Source of the DNA: Onstottus_B arcticum
GTDB taxonomy: Bacteria > Acidobacteriota > Blastocatellia > UBA7656
NCBI GenBank assembly: GCA_038040485.1
Contig: JBBPIE010000017.1
Coordinates: forward strand, 62,001 to 126,000
DNA length: 64,000 nucleotides
Direction of reading: 5' to 3'
Shown: positions 35,824-48,121 of the stretch, one piece after another
Layout of the letters: each line of letters starts with the position of its first letter
Numbering within the stretch: position 1 is the first letter of the stretch
The notes under the pieces: model-generated
What the model saw: only the letters and a program-made list of their open reading frames with translations
Told to the model about the DNA's origin: nothing
The model's database searches: none
Program-made: the position numbers and the translations under genes

Positions 35824-36336
35824 ATGTCTGAACCTTTTCTCGGGATGATAGCTATCTACGGTTTCAACTTCGCCCCTCGCGGGTGGGCCTTTTGCAGCGG
35901 CCAGATTCTGCCAATTGCCCAGAATACAGCGCTCTTTTCGCTGCTAGGCACGACCTACGGCGGTAACGGCCAGACGACCTTCGCTTTGCCGGACCTGCGA
36001 AGCCGCGTCCCACTCCATTTTGGCCAGGGCCCGGGCCTGTCGAACTACGACCTAGGCCAACAGAGTGGCACCGAGAATGTAACGCTGACTGTGAATTCGA
36101 TGCCGGGGCATACTCACACATTTGCGCCTCCCTGCAGTTCTCAACCGGCCAGTAGTTCAAAACCTTCCGGCTTGGTTCCTTCTGCTGGCGGCACCTACAA
36201 CAATGCTCCTGACGGGACCTTGGGAGGTGGCACGACCGGACCCACAGGTGGCAATCAGCCCTTCCCGATCATTCAGCCGATTCTAGGGCTTAATTTCTGC
36301 ATTGCTCTTGAGGGGATTTTCCCGAGCAGAAACTAG
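35824..36336 (+). CDS. Tail-collar domain protein (MdpB / microcystin-dependent-protein-like)
   Basis: 170 residues. SEPFLGMIAIYGFNFAPRGW, then AFCSGQILPIAQNTALFSLL, GTTYGGNGQTTFALPDLRSR and VPLHFGQGPGLSNYDLGQQS match phage tail-collar/MdpB proteins closely. A Ser/Gly-rich stretch (SSQPASSSKPSGLVPSAGG) precedes the C-terminal NQPFPIIQPILGLNFCIAL. These proteins are of phage tail-fibre descent but occur alone in many bacteria, where their role is unclear. There are no other tail, capsid or lysis genes here, so this is not a prophage. Neighbours are two GNATs and two DUF6916-like proteins. The AAGGAG site before ATG 35824 is good. Confidence 0.9.
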   Translation: MSEPFLGMIAIYGFNFAPRGWAFCSGQILPIAQNTALFSLLGTTYGGNGQTTFALPDLRSRVPLHFGQGPGLSNYDLGQQSGTENVTLTVNSMPGHTHTFAPPCSSQPASSSKPSGLVPSAGGTYNNAPDGTLGGGTTGPTGGNQPFPIIQPILGLNFCIALEGIFPSRN

Positions 36337-36451
36337 CTCTGAAGCACTACAGGTCATCGACATGATGATCATGGCGTGAGCCAGGCGAGGCGAAAATGGG
36401 GATGCGTCTTCGTTCGTTCAAGGCACAATCACACGGAGGAGGAGTTCTACA

Positions 36452-39142
36452 ATGCGATTTCAGAAATTGAAGACAACTCGACATGTGTTCCGATCGGCTA
36501 GCCTCGTCTGGCTCCTTGCTGTTTTGCTTACCGCGGGCATATCGCCCATAGCTGGCGTTAAGTCTTTTGCGTCCGGGACTGCCGGCGCGGCCGCACCTGC
36601 CTCCACGTGTATCTCGGACGCAATATTGACTAGCGATCCGACTTACAACCATGCGTTTTCCTTAGCTTGCACCTCAACGACCGCAGCGCATTATAAAGCT
36701 TATGCGTTCAATCTCACCGGGTGCGCGAGCGGAAGTGTGACGATCAGCACTTGTGGCCCCAGTGGCTGCTCATTCGTACCGGGCGGCTCGGGCGGGATAC
36801 TTGATTCGGTTATCGCTGTTTACAGGGCGCCAGGTGGCTCGACAAACCCATTCAATCCGGGCCAGCCTTGCAATAATCTGGTGGCACTCAATGATGATAC
36901 TCCGGGCTGCGGCGCTAGCGGCCTACTATCCACTGTAAATTTAACGCTCAGTAGCGGTCATTTTGTAGCCGTAGTTTCAGGTTTCGACACGCTTTCAGAT
37001 AGCCTTGGGAGCTACAACCTCTTTGTGGACGCTGGCGCTGGCTGCACGCTGACTCAAGAAGCGGGTTGCCCAGAGATTACCGTGACCTCAACGCCAAGTC
37101 CGGTTCCGTCGGGACAAGTTAATACGCCCTTCACGTCAACCACTTTCTCCGCAACAGGTGGAACCGCGCCTTATACGTTTACCCACAGTGGAACATTGCC
37201 AGCCGGAATGACGTTTGACGATCCTACCGCCACGCTTTCAGGGACTCCAACGCAGGCCGGCGTCTTCCAGGTGACCGCTACAGTAACTGATGCGAACGGT
37301 TGTCCCGGTGGCCTGTCATTCGACCTTGTGATTACCAATCCGTCATTGCCTTGCATTACGGACCAACTTGTATCGACGCAGACATTCTTCCGGCCGAATA
37401 CGATAGCGATCGGATCAGGCGTTTCCTCGCCTTGCACACTCTCTGGCGCTACCAGCGACCCGCCGCATCCGGTTGCTTATCGGGCGTACGAGCTTAACCT
37501 GTCGGGTTGCTCGACTGCCATATTGACTGCGACCCTCTGCGATTCTCCATCTTGTCCTCCGATCACGGGGTCTGGCGCGTTGAGAGAATCCGTCATTTAC
37601 CTTTATCGGACAGGTGGTCTTACGGCCGGAACTGGGGCGTCAGGCGCATTCGATCCCAACAACCCCTGTGATAATTTGGTCGCGGCGAATGAGGAACAGG
37701 GACAAGCATCGAGCGGCGGACTCTCAGCCTGCTTCGCCAACAGTAGTCTGTCCGGGCTACAGAGGACAATAGGCCCAGGTCAGTTCACGATTGTGGTTGC
37801 TGGGTTTGACGACTCCGCGTTTAGCAGGGGAGCATATGACCTCTCCGTAACCGCGCCCGGCTGCTCGCTAAGTGAATGCGCGGCCATCACCGCGACTGTA
37901 AGCGGCGGCGGAACGATTTGTGCCGGAGGCTCCTCCACCGTTACTGTGACCCTCAGCGGAGGTGCGCCACCCTACACAGTAAGTCTAGACAATGGCGGTG
38001 GGACGCAGACCGGGTCGAGCCCGTTGAATTTCACGGTCAGCCCGTCCGCGACGACGACTTACTCGGTGAGTTCCGCGACGGATTCCGCGGGTTGCCCTGC
38101 AACCGCTAGCGGGAGCGCCACGGTGACAGTCAATCAGCCTCCGACGACTGCCTCTACCGGCGGACCAAAGGAGATTTGTTCGGGAGGCACAACGGCGGGA
38201 CTCGGTGGTAACACGCCAACAGTAGGAACGGGAAGCTGGTCCGTGGTGAGCGGAGGAACGGGCGCCTTTAACCCGAACGCGAGTACGCCGAATGCCACTT
38301 TCACGCACACGGGTGGAGCTGGGCCGATAGTCGTCAGATGGACGATCTCAAATTCACCATGTCCAAATTCAACCGCAGACGTCACGATTACAATTGACCA
38401 ACCGCCAACCACATCAAATGCCGGACCGGATCAGAATGTGTGCGGCTCGTCAGCAACTCTCGCAGCTAACGCTCCAAGTGTCGGAACCGGAACATGGACC
38501 GTCGTGAGCGGAACAGGCACGTTCGCCAATTCGCACTCACCAACGACGACTGTAACCGGTATGACGCCGGGGGCTAACGTATTCCGCTGGACGATCACCA
38601 GCGGCGCCTGCCCTGCTTCGAGCGATGATGTAACGATTACCAGCGGCAGTGCGACGACGTTGAGCGCGCTTGGACAGGCCAATGTCTGGGTCGGACTAAA
38701 GAACAGCGATGATGTCGGCGTCAAGTTTGACTTCTTAGCGGAAGTGCTCAAGAACGGAGCCGTGATCGCTTCGACCCAGGTTAACGATCAGCCCGGAGGC
38801 AGCAGCGGGTTCAACAACGCTATCTTGCGCACGATAAGCCTGGTCCTATCGTCCTCCCAGAGTTTCTGCTCTGGAGACACGCTGAGTTTCAGGCTTTCGG
38901 TACGCGTAGCTGCCAGCAGCGGCCATATAAGCGGGACGGCGAGGCTGTGGTACAACGACGCGGCTGCCAACAGCCGGTTCAATGCGACGGTCAACGGCGT
39001 GCCGACCGATTACTTCCTGCGGGATCTTTTCCTGCTGGACACCACAACGGGGCCGGGGAAGAAGACCAGTGACGTCCTAGTCAACCGGAACGTGGGCGGA
39101 AATCCGTTCAAGCCGTTCGGAACGTGGAACAAGACGTTTTAA
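36452..39142 (+). CDS. Large secreted protein with putative Ig and PKD-like domains
   Basis: 896 residues. A signal peptide (LVWLLAVLLTAGISPIAGV) precedes a Cys-rich domain of about 140 residues (TCISDAILTSDPTYNHAFSL to DTLSDSLGSYNLFVDAG). A putative Ig domain (FSATGGTAPYTFTHSGTLPA) follows, then a second copy of the first domain, several gliding/PKD-like Ser/Thr/Gly-rich repeats (GTGSWSVVSGGTGAFNPNAS, GTGTWTVVSGTGTF) and a C-terminal domain (NVWVGLKNSDDVGVKFDFLA). The same first domain opens the C25 protein encoded 238 bases downstream. GGAGGAG before ATG 36452 is strong. Probably a surface adhesin or matrix protein; binding partner unknown. Confidence 0.85.
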   Translation: MRFQKLKTTRHVFRSASLVWLLAVLLTAGISPIAGVKSFASGTAGAAAPASTCISDAILTSDPTYNHAFSLACTSTTAAHYKAYAFNLTGCASGSVTISTCGPSGCSFVPGGSGGILDSVIAVYRAPGGSTNPFNPGQPCNNLVALNDDTPGCGASGLLSTVNLTLSSGHFVAVVSGFDTLSDSLGSYNLFVDAGAGCTLTQEAGCPEITVTSTPSPVPSGQVNTPFTSTTFSATGGTAPYTFTHSGTLPAGMTFDDPTATLSGTPTQAGVFQVTATVTDANGCPGGLSFDLVITNPSLPCITDQLVSTQTFFRPNTIAIGSGVSSPCTLSGATSDPPHPVAYRAYELNLSGCSTAILTATLCDSPSCPPITGSGALRESVIYLYRTGGLTAGTGASGAFDPNNPCDNLVAANEEQGQASSGGLSACFANSSLSGLQRTIGPGQFTIVVAGFDDSAFSRGAYDLSVTAPGCSLSECAAITATVSGGGTICAGGSSTVTVTLSGGAPPYTVSLDNGGGTQTGSSPLNFTVSPSATTTYSVSSATDSAGCPATASGSATVTVNQPPTTASTGGPKEICSGGTTAGLGGNTPTVGTGSWSVVSGGTGAFNPNASTPNATFTHTGGAGPIVVRWTISNSPCPNSTADVTITIDQPPTTSNAGPDQNVCGSSATLAANAPSVGTGTWTVVSGTGTFANSHSPTTTVTGMTPGANVFRWTITSGACPASSDDVTITSGSATTLSALGQANVWVGLKNSDDVGVKFDFLAEVLKNGAVIASTQVNDQPGGSSGFNNAILRTISLVLSSSQSFCSGDTLSFRLSVRVAASSGHISGTARLWYNDAAANSRFNATVNGVPTDYFLRDLFLLDTTTGPGKKTSDVLVNRNVGGNPFKPFGTWNKTF

Positions 39143-39380
39143 GTTGGTGATCGCCCGAGGAGGCACAAGATCAAAACACCACGCTTCGTGAATCGGGTAC
39201 TGCCCAAAAGGTGGCTGTTTGAGGATGGCTGCACGCCCGGGTCGGTTGCGTTTCAAATTCACTTTCCTGTGGACAGTCATCCACGAAAGTGATAGGTTTG
39301 CCAGAGCAACGCAGTAACTTGATAGCCACCACATTGCAAAGAGCGCCACGGCGTTGACGGAGCGCGCGAGGAGTAGACTC

Positions 39381-42300
39381 ATGAAACGATCAATTCGCAA
39401 CAAGAGACGTCAGAACTCGCTGGTCATCATGTTCGCAATAATCATGCTGATGGCGCTTATGGCGTCTGGCATGTTCGCCAAGCCTGGCTTCCCGGCGCTC
39501 AAGGCCGGCAAAGGACAACCAGTCGCCTTGACGCAGCTCCAGCCAACGGTTACTTCTCAATGCATTACTGGCTCCATTGATGATGCCGATCCGGATGTTA
39601 ACCACCCTCAAGATAATTGCGCCGCAGGCGGTGGTAATACGAACTTTGACGTTTATCAATTCCAGCTCAGTAGCTGCACCGGCACGGGAAGTTTAACTGC
39701 GAGAACCTGCGGTACGGGCGCCTGCCTTCCGCCAGCCGGGATGAAAGATAGCTGGGTTGGTATTTACCAGAATTCAGGATCGCCGGGAACGGCAGTCCCA
39801 TTCAACTCGGCTAGTCCTACCACTAATCTGAGGGCCTGCGATGATGATACGGGTGGTTGTAACGCAAATGGAACCGCGAATGGTCTCCTATCTTCCGCAA
39901 CCGCGACGCTCAGCAATGGATTTTTTATGGTTGTTGTTTCCGGGTTCGATTTGCTGGCGGATAGCAAAGGAAGCTATAAGCTCGACGTGAGTGTTACCGG
40001 CACTGGCTGCTCGTTTGTGCATGTCAATAACAACCCGACTGCAATAACCCTGAGCGGGTTTACGGTCAAGAGATATGACAGCGGTGCGCTAATTGAGTGG
40101 CAGACAGGATCCGAAACGGACAATCTCGGCTTCAACGTCTATCGAGAAGAAAAAGGAAAGCGCGTAAAGATCAATCCTCAGATCATAGCAGGCTCAGCGT
40201 TGCTGACCGGGCCCGGGACCAACCTGGCAGCCGGGGGGTCATATTCCTGGTGGGATGATTCTGCGCAAGGGAAGCACGCAGCCAAATACCATCTTGAAGA
40301 GATCAAGCTAAGCGGCGAAAGCGTCAACCACGGGCCTCTTGTGCCGGCTGATTCAATTGAGCCCGGTCCAAGGCCTGGCAAGGTTCGCTCGACGCTTTTG
40401 AGCAATCTCACAACCGGGACATCTTCGGCAAAGCCTGTTGAGAGCAGCGCAACAACTGCTTATGCTACTACTGCTGCCGCGCAAGTCAACGCGCTTGCCT
40501 CGCGGCCCGCCGTAAAGCTGTCCGTGAATCAGGAAGGCTGGTATCGCGTATCCCAGCAAGAACTCGCTGCGGCCGGGCTTGATTCGAAGACTGATCCTCG
40601 CAACCTGCAACTTTTTGCTGACGGGATTGAGCAACCCATCCTTGTCAAAGGAGAAGAAGACGGAAGACTCGATGGCGTAGAGTTTTACGCGGTTGGGTTG
40701 GATACCCCGTCAACTGACAGACGGACATACTGGCTTGTAGCTGGATCAGCTGCGGGCCAGCGTATCAGTCAGGGCAAAGAGAAAGCCAAACGCGAACCAA
40801 ACTCAAGCTTCCCTTACACGGTGGAAAGAAGAGACCAGACTATCTTTGTGCCGTCGCTGAAGACCGACGCCTACTTTGGCGCGATCATCGGAAAGAACCC
40901 GACGGATCAAGACCTCGATCTGCCGCACGTCGATCGAACAAGCTCGGAAGCGGCCAAGATCGACATCTCTCTTCAAGGTCTGACTCAGGTTCCGCATCGA
41001 GTGAGGGTATTGCTCAACGATGATTTGGTTGGCGAGATGTTTTTTGATGGACAGGCGCAGGGCAACACGAGCTTCTCAATACCTCAAGCATGGCTCAGAG
41101 AAGGATCCAACAAGATAACCCTGATACCGGAAGCAGGCGACACCGACTTCAGCCTGGTTGAAAGGATTCGCATAACCTATCAGCATACCTACAATGCTGA
41201 CGGTGACGCTTTGCGCTTCACCGCGTCACCAAAGCAGAGTGTCACGATTGACGGATTTAGCAGTCCTGCGATTCGCGTCGTAGACATAACCAATCCGAAC
41301 GAAGCGAAAGAAGTGACAGGAAAGGTCCGGCAACAACAATCGGGTTACGCTATCACGATAGGCGTGGCCAAGCATGGTGAAAGAACCCTGCTCGCCTTTG
41401 CCGATAATCAAATCAAACGACCTGTCTCAATCACGGCGAATCAGCCATCGAGTTGGCGACAGCCGAGCAATCAGGCAGACCTTCTCGTCATCGGGCATCG
41501 CGACTTTCTGGAAAGCGTGAATCCGCTTGTAGCGCTTCGTCAAAGCCAGGGACTTGCGGTGGCAGTTGCCGACGTGGAAGACGTCTTTGATGAGTTCAGC
41601 TTCGGCAATAAGACTCCACAAGCGATAAAGGACTTCCTTTCGTACGCGAGCACGAGTTGGCAGAAAGCGCCTCGCTTCGTGCTTCTCGTCGGTGACGCAA
41701 CGAATGATCCTCGCAACTTCTTAGGCCATGGTGACTTTGACTTCGTGCCCACGAAGATGATCGCTACTCAATACAATCAGACTGCCTCCGACGGCTGGTT
41801 TGCGGATTTCGCCGGCGACGGATTGACGCAGATGGCGGTCGGCAGACTGCCCGTTCGGACCGCTCACGAAGCCGACACCATGGTAGCGAAGATCGTCGGT
41901 TTCGAGCAGTCGTCAGGGGCCGGAGGAGTTCTTCTGGTCAGTGACATCACTGACGGATATGACTTCGAATCGACAAGCTCTGAGTTGAGAAGTCTCGTTC
42001 CTTCCGGAATGAGGGTGGAAGAGATCCGTCGAAGTCAGACCGAAGCTTCCGCCGCGAGAAGCCAGTTAATAGAGAGCCTCAACCGCGGAGACAAGATAGT
42101 CAACTACAGCGGCCACGGATCGGTTGAGATGTGGAGAGGAGGCATTCTCACGCCTGCCGATGCCAGGAGCTTGACCAACAACCAGCCGCTTCCGCTCTTT
42201 TTGAGCATGACGTGTTTGAACGGCTATTTCCAGGATCCGGTTTCTGACAGCCTGGCGGAGAGCTTGATGAAGGCAGAGCGAGGAGGAGCAGTAGCAGTGT

Positions 42301-42488
42301 GGGCCTCGAGTGGCTTCGTCGAGCCGGGACCTCAGGCTGTGATGGCCAGACAGATGTTCCAACTCATCTTCGGCAGCGACTCAATGACTGTGGGCGAGAT
42401 GATTAACAGGGCAAAAGCATCGGTGAGCGATATCGATGTTCGTCGTACTTACACTTTGTTTGGCGATCCCAGCACAAGACTCAAATGA
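39381..42488 (+). CDS. Secreted gingipain-like cysteine peptidase (C25), cassette 2
   Basis: 1035 residues, homologous to copies A and B but clearly diverged. Signal peptide (SLVIMFAIIMLMALMASGMF), then the same about 140-residue domain as the protein upstream, a beta module (FTVKRYDSGALIEWQTGSET), linker and C25 domain with His about 912 (NYSGHGS) and Cys about 945 (SMTCLNG); it ends LFGDPSTRLK. It lacks the heptamer insert of copies A/B: after YSWWD it is seven residues shorter. GAGGAG eight bases before ATG 39381 decides the start; an in-frame TTG upstream lacks one. The PqqD-type gene follows after 90 bases, so C25, PqqD and nucleotidyltransferase probably form one operon. Confidence 0.9.
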   Translation: MKRSIRNKRRQNSLVIMFAIIMLMALMASGMFAKPGFPALKAGKGQPVALTQLQPTVTSQCITGSIDDADPDVNHPQDNCAAGGGNTNFDVYQFQLSSCTGTGSLTARTCGTGACLPPAGMKDSWVGIYQNSGSPGTAVPFNSASPTTNLRACDDDTGGCNANGTANGLLSSATATLSNGFFMVVVSGFDLLADSKGSYKLDVSVTGTGCSFVHVNNNPTAITLSGFTVKRYDSGALIEWQTGSETDNLGFNVYREEKGKRVKINPQIIAGSALLTGPGTNLAAGGSYSWWDDSAQGKHAAKYHLEEIKLSGESVNHGPLVPADSIEPGPRPGKVRSTLLSNLTTGTSSAKPVESSATTAYATTAAAQVNALASRPAVKLSVNQEGWYRVSQQELAAAGLDSKTDPRNLQLFADGIEQPILVKGEEDGRLDGVEFYAVGLDTPSTDRRTYWLVAGSAAGQRISQGKEKAKREPNSSFPYTVERRDQTIFVPSLKTDAYFGAIIGKNPTDQDLDLPHVDRTSSEAAKIDISLQGLTQVPHRVRVLLNDDLVGEMFFDGQAQGNTSFSIPQAWLREGSNKITLIPEAGDTDFSLVERIRITYQHTYNADGDALRFTASPKQSVTIDGFSSPAIRVVDITNPNEAKEVTGKVRQQQSGYAITIGVAKHGERTLLAFADNQIKRPVSITANQPSSWRQPSNQADLLVIGHRDFLESVNPLVALRQSQGLAVAVADVEDVFDEFSFGNKTPQAIKDFLSYASTSWQKAPRFVLLVGDATNDPRNFLGHGDFDFVPTKMIATQYNQTASDGWFADFAGDGLTQMAVGRLPVRTAHEADTMVAKIVGFEQSSGAGGVLLVSDITDGYDFESTSSELRSLVPSGMRVEEIRRSQTEASAARSQLIESLNRGDKIVNYSGHGSVEMWRGGILTPADARSLTNNQPLPLFLSMTCLNGYFQDPVSDSLAESLMKAERGGAVAVWASSGFVEPGPQAVMARQMFQLIFGSDSMTVGEMINRAKASVSDIDVRRTYTLFGDPSTRLK

Positions 42489-42578
42489 GGTAATGGCCGG
42501 CGCCAATGAATCGCTGCGGTTGGGTGAGGATCAGTCTTAGCACCCAGTTGAACGATCTAACCAAGACACTGGAGACTT

Positions 42579-43055
42579 ATGAAGAGAGAACATTCAGCAC
42601 CTGAAGCGCGAAAAGAGGGCTTGATAGTTCACCCAATATCAGAGGAAGTGCTGGTGTACGATCTGGATCGACACAAGGCCCACTCCCTCAACAAAACTGC
42701 CGCTCTCGTTTGGAACCGATGCGACGGAAAAACAAGCGTGGCCGAGCTGGCCCAATGTCTGGGAGATGAATTGAAAGCACCGGTTGATCAGGACGTTGTC
42801 TGGCTCGCCCTCGATCAACTAGCAAAAGCTCGTCTGTTGCATGAACATACGCCGATGTCGCAGAAGCCTGGATTATCGCGAAGAGAGTTAATCAAGAGGA
42901 TAGGAGTTGGAGGTGCAATGGCATTGCCGTTGATCACTTCCATTATCGCGCCGACGGCGGCACAGGCAGCAACTCAATGCAGTAGCGTCGTATGTTCGGC
43001 CGGCATTTGTCCTACAGGCTGCATTTGCGCTGCTAACGGCAGTCCATGCGTCTAA
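42579..43055 (+). CDS. PqqD-domain protein with internal twin-arginine segment and six-Cys tail (cassette 2)
   Basis: 158 residues, built as the protein at 5786-6247. The PqqD-like part is residues about 18-92 (SEEVLVYDLDRHKAHSLNKT, VWNRCDGKTSV, VWLALDQLAKARLL). A Tat-like segment covers 99-131 (LSRRELIKRIG, hydrophobic run, APTAAQA). The tail has cysteines at 134, 139, 144, 148, 150 and 157. Order and spacing of the six cysteines agree with the first copy except at two gaps (x2 versus x4, and x4 versus x6), and both tails end within one residue of the last Cys. GGAG precedes ATG 42579. Possible readings: a self-carrying RiPP-like precursor, or a Tat-anchored regulator with a disulfide-rich end. 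Function is inferred. Confidence 0.88.
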   Translation: MKREHSAPEARKEGLIVHPISEEVLVYDLDRHKAHSLNKTAALVWNRCDGKTSVAELAQCLGDELKAPVDQDVVWLALDQLAKARLLHEHTPMSQKPGLSRRELIKRIGVGGAMALPLITSIIAPTAAQAATQCSSVVCSAGICPTGCICAANGSPCV

Positions 43056-43118
43056 GTGGCAGGCATACTTATCGACCATTACTCACAGTCTCATCTGAAG
43101 GACCAAGGCTGAAGTAGC

Positions 43119-44207
43119 TTGGCTGAGCCCCGCGCGAAATCTACCGGTCTTCTGATTGCACAGATACTCACCCAATCCTGGCGCGACTCTCCTCCAGCGC
43201 TTGAAATCTCTGCTGAAGATCTGACTCGAGTCGCCCCCCTGTTGTTGGGATCAGGAGGAGCGGCGCTGGCCTGGTGGCGAATTCGCCATTCCGAATTACG
43301 AAGCTCACCTGAAGCCTTGCAACTTCAACACGCCTACCACCACTTCACTCTTGAATCGGACTTACACGAGCGCGACATCAAGCACGTCTTCACCCTTTTT
43401 CGCGCGGCGGGTGTCGAGCCGCTGCTGGTAAAGGGTTGGGCAAGCGCTCGGCCTTATCCCGAACCGGGGATGCGCGTTTATGGAGATATGGACCTGTATG
43501 TTCGTCCAGATCAGCACGAAGCTGCCCTGCGGGTAGTGAAAAGTCCAGAATGCAGCCGGTACTTGGTTGACCTTGTGTACAACGAGCTTAGCAGGCTGGA
43601 CAACCGGAGCTTTGACGAGTTGTACGCTCGCTCGCAACCCTTGAAGCTGGACCAAGTCGTGGTCCGGATACCGGCGCCGGAAGACCACCTACGCATCCAA
43701 TGCCTGCACCTGTTGAAGCACGGCGCCTGGCGACCTCTTTGGCTGTGCGATGTGGCGGCGGCGGTAGAAAATCTACCGGCAGATTTCAATTGGGAGTTAT
43801 GTTTGGGAGGAGACAAACGCCAGGCAGACTGGGTAGCCTGCACCATTGGACTGGCGCACCAGTTACTTGGAGCTGACGTGCACGAGACTCCTGTCGCGGA
43901 AAGGGCCAGTCGATTGCCGAGATGGCTTGTTCCGGCTGTGCTAAAGCAGTGGGAAAAGCCGTGTGCCGCTGATCATCATCCGTCGGAGCTCATGGCTAAC
44001 ACCTTGTGCAATCGAAAAGGTCTTCTGGAAGCCTTTCGCAATCGCTGGCCAGATCCGATTCAGGCGACGATTTGGATGAGAGGGCCGTTCAATGAGCTAC
44101 CCAGGCTCCCATTCCAGCTTGGGTATTATCAAATACAGGCTGCGAGATTTCTGACCCGCCTGCCAAAAGCGATAAGGAGCAGGAGTGATGGAGAAGTCTC
44201 TCGCTGA
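43119..44207 (+). CDS. NTP_transf_5-type nucleotidyltransferase family protein (cassette 2)
   Basis: 362 residues, full-length paralogue of 4675-5748. VEPLLVKGWASARPYPEPGM and RVYGDMDLYVRPDQ hold the D-x-D metal motif. CLHLLKHGAWRPLWLCDVAA, DWVACTIGLAHQLLGADV and PRWLVPAVLKQWEKP are nearly the same in both. The end (RFLTRLPKAIRSRSDGEVSR) is a normal terminus, unlike the repeat-derived one of copy 1. The frame opens at TTG 43119, 63 bases after the PqqD-type gene, with only a weak ribosome site; the true start may be slightly downstream. Likely acts with the PqqD protein, for example by nucleotidyl or phosphoryl transfer to the peptide, but this is not shown. Confidence 0.85.
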   Translation: MAEPRAKSTGLLIAQILTQSWRDSPPALEISAEDLTRVAPLLLGSGGAALAWWRIRHSELRSSPEALQLQHAYHHFTLESDLHERDIKHVFTLFRAAGVEPLLVKGWASARPYPEPGMRVYGDMDLYVRPDQHEAALRVVKSPECSRYLVDLVYNELSRLDNRSFDELYARSQPLKLDQVVVRIPAPEDHLRIQCLHLLKHGAWRPLWLCDVAAAVENLPADFNWELCLGGDKRQADWVACTIGLAHQLLGADVHETPVAERASRLPRWLVPAVLKQWEKPCAADHHPSELMANTLCNRKGLLEAFRNRWPDPIQATIWMRGPFNELPRLPFQLGYYQIQAARFLTRLPKAIRSRSDGEVSR

Positions 44208-44510
44208 CCTGCCTGATCGGGGTCGCCGCGGCGATCTCATCATTGCCGATACACACAGCCGGCCGCACACACGTCCCGAGTCTCACCAACTGCTTGATGG
44301 GATTCGGGAGAGAACCCAATAGTTCACGTCTTTGTAGGCTGAGAAAGACCAGGCTAAAGCCTGAACTCCATGCTCTTCCTTCCGCGCTTCTTTCCGCAGT
44401 TTGAAACTCCCGACCCCGCATGATATGAAGAGCGCTTCGAGCAACGCGGCTGACCGCTGCAAATGCGCTGTCAACATTCTTTCTTACTCGAGAGTCAAAG
44501 GAGCAAATCC
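44208..44510. other. Intergenic region after cassette 2
   Basis: No gene seen. It contains a small palindrome, AGGCTAAAGCCT (44351-44362), of the short hairpin kind common between genes here. An AAGGAG site precedes the BNR gene at the right end. Confidence 0.5.
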
Positions 44511-47702
<3,192 letters not shown>

Positions 47703-47752
47703 GAACAAGGACAGCCCGAGTGCTTACGATAAGCCTTATCCAGGGCGCGCTG

Positions 47753-47780
47753 TTGATATACACGCAACAGCAACTACAAT
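47753..47780 (+). promoter_or_regulatory. Putative promoter of the mntA-hepT pair
   Basis: TTGATA (47753-47758), 16-base spacer and TACAAT (47775-47780), about 50 bases before the MntA ATG. Confidence 0.5.
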
Positions 47781-47830
47781 AGGGCAGGGGTGTTCTTGTG
47801 CTTAATTCAGGGCCAAGGAGAACGAATAAA

Positions 47831-48121
47831 ATGCCCTTTCCGTTCGACGTAGACAGACTGGTAGAGATTTGCCGCCAGAACGATGTCGCAATGGTAGGAG
47901 TCTTTGGCTCGATGGCGAGGGGAGAAGCCAATGACCAGAGCGACATCGACTTACTAGTTCGCTTCTCAAAACGGAAGAGCTTGCTGTCGGTGGTGGCGCT
48001 CGAACGCCAACTCTCCACGGCGATCGGAAGGAGAGTCGATCTGCTAACGGAAGCTGCGATTAGCCCCTATCTGCGCGGGCCTATTCTTCGCGAGCTCCAG
48101 GTGATCTATGAAGCGCGATGA
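47831..48121 (+). CDS. mntA: MntA-type nucleotidyltransferase antitoxin
   Basis: 96 residues, minimal nucleotidyltransferase. VGVFGSMARGEANDQSDIDL fits GS-x10-D-x-D exactly, and VDLLTEAAISPYLRGPILRE is the C-terminal helix. In characterised MntA/HepT pairs this enzyme adds AMP to a tyrosine of the HEPN toxin and neutralises it. ATG 47831 follows AAGGAG; its end overlaps the HepT gene by 14 bases, so the pair is coupled. An intact third catalytic Asp (RRVDLL) suggests an active enzyme. Confidence 0.9.
   Translation: MPFPFDVDRLVEICRQNDVAMVGVFGSMARGEANDQSDIDLLVRFSKRKSLLSVVALERQLSTAIGRRVDLLTEAAISPYLRGPILRELQVIYEAR

Noticed and set aside
35824..36336. Prophage
   Set aside because: A single tail-collar gene without capsid, terminase, integrase or lysis genes; such genes occur alone.
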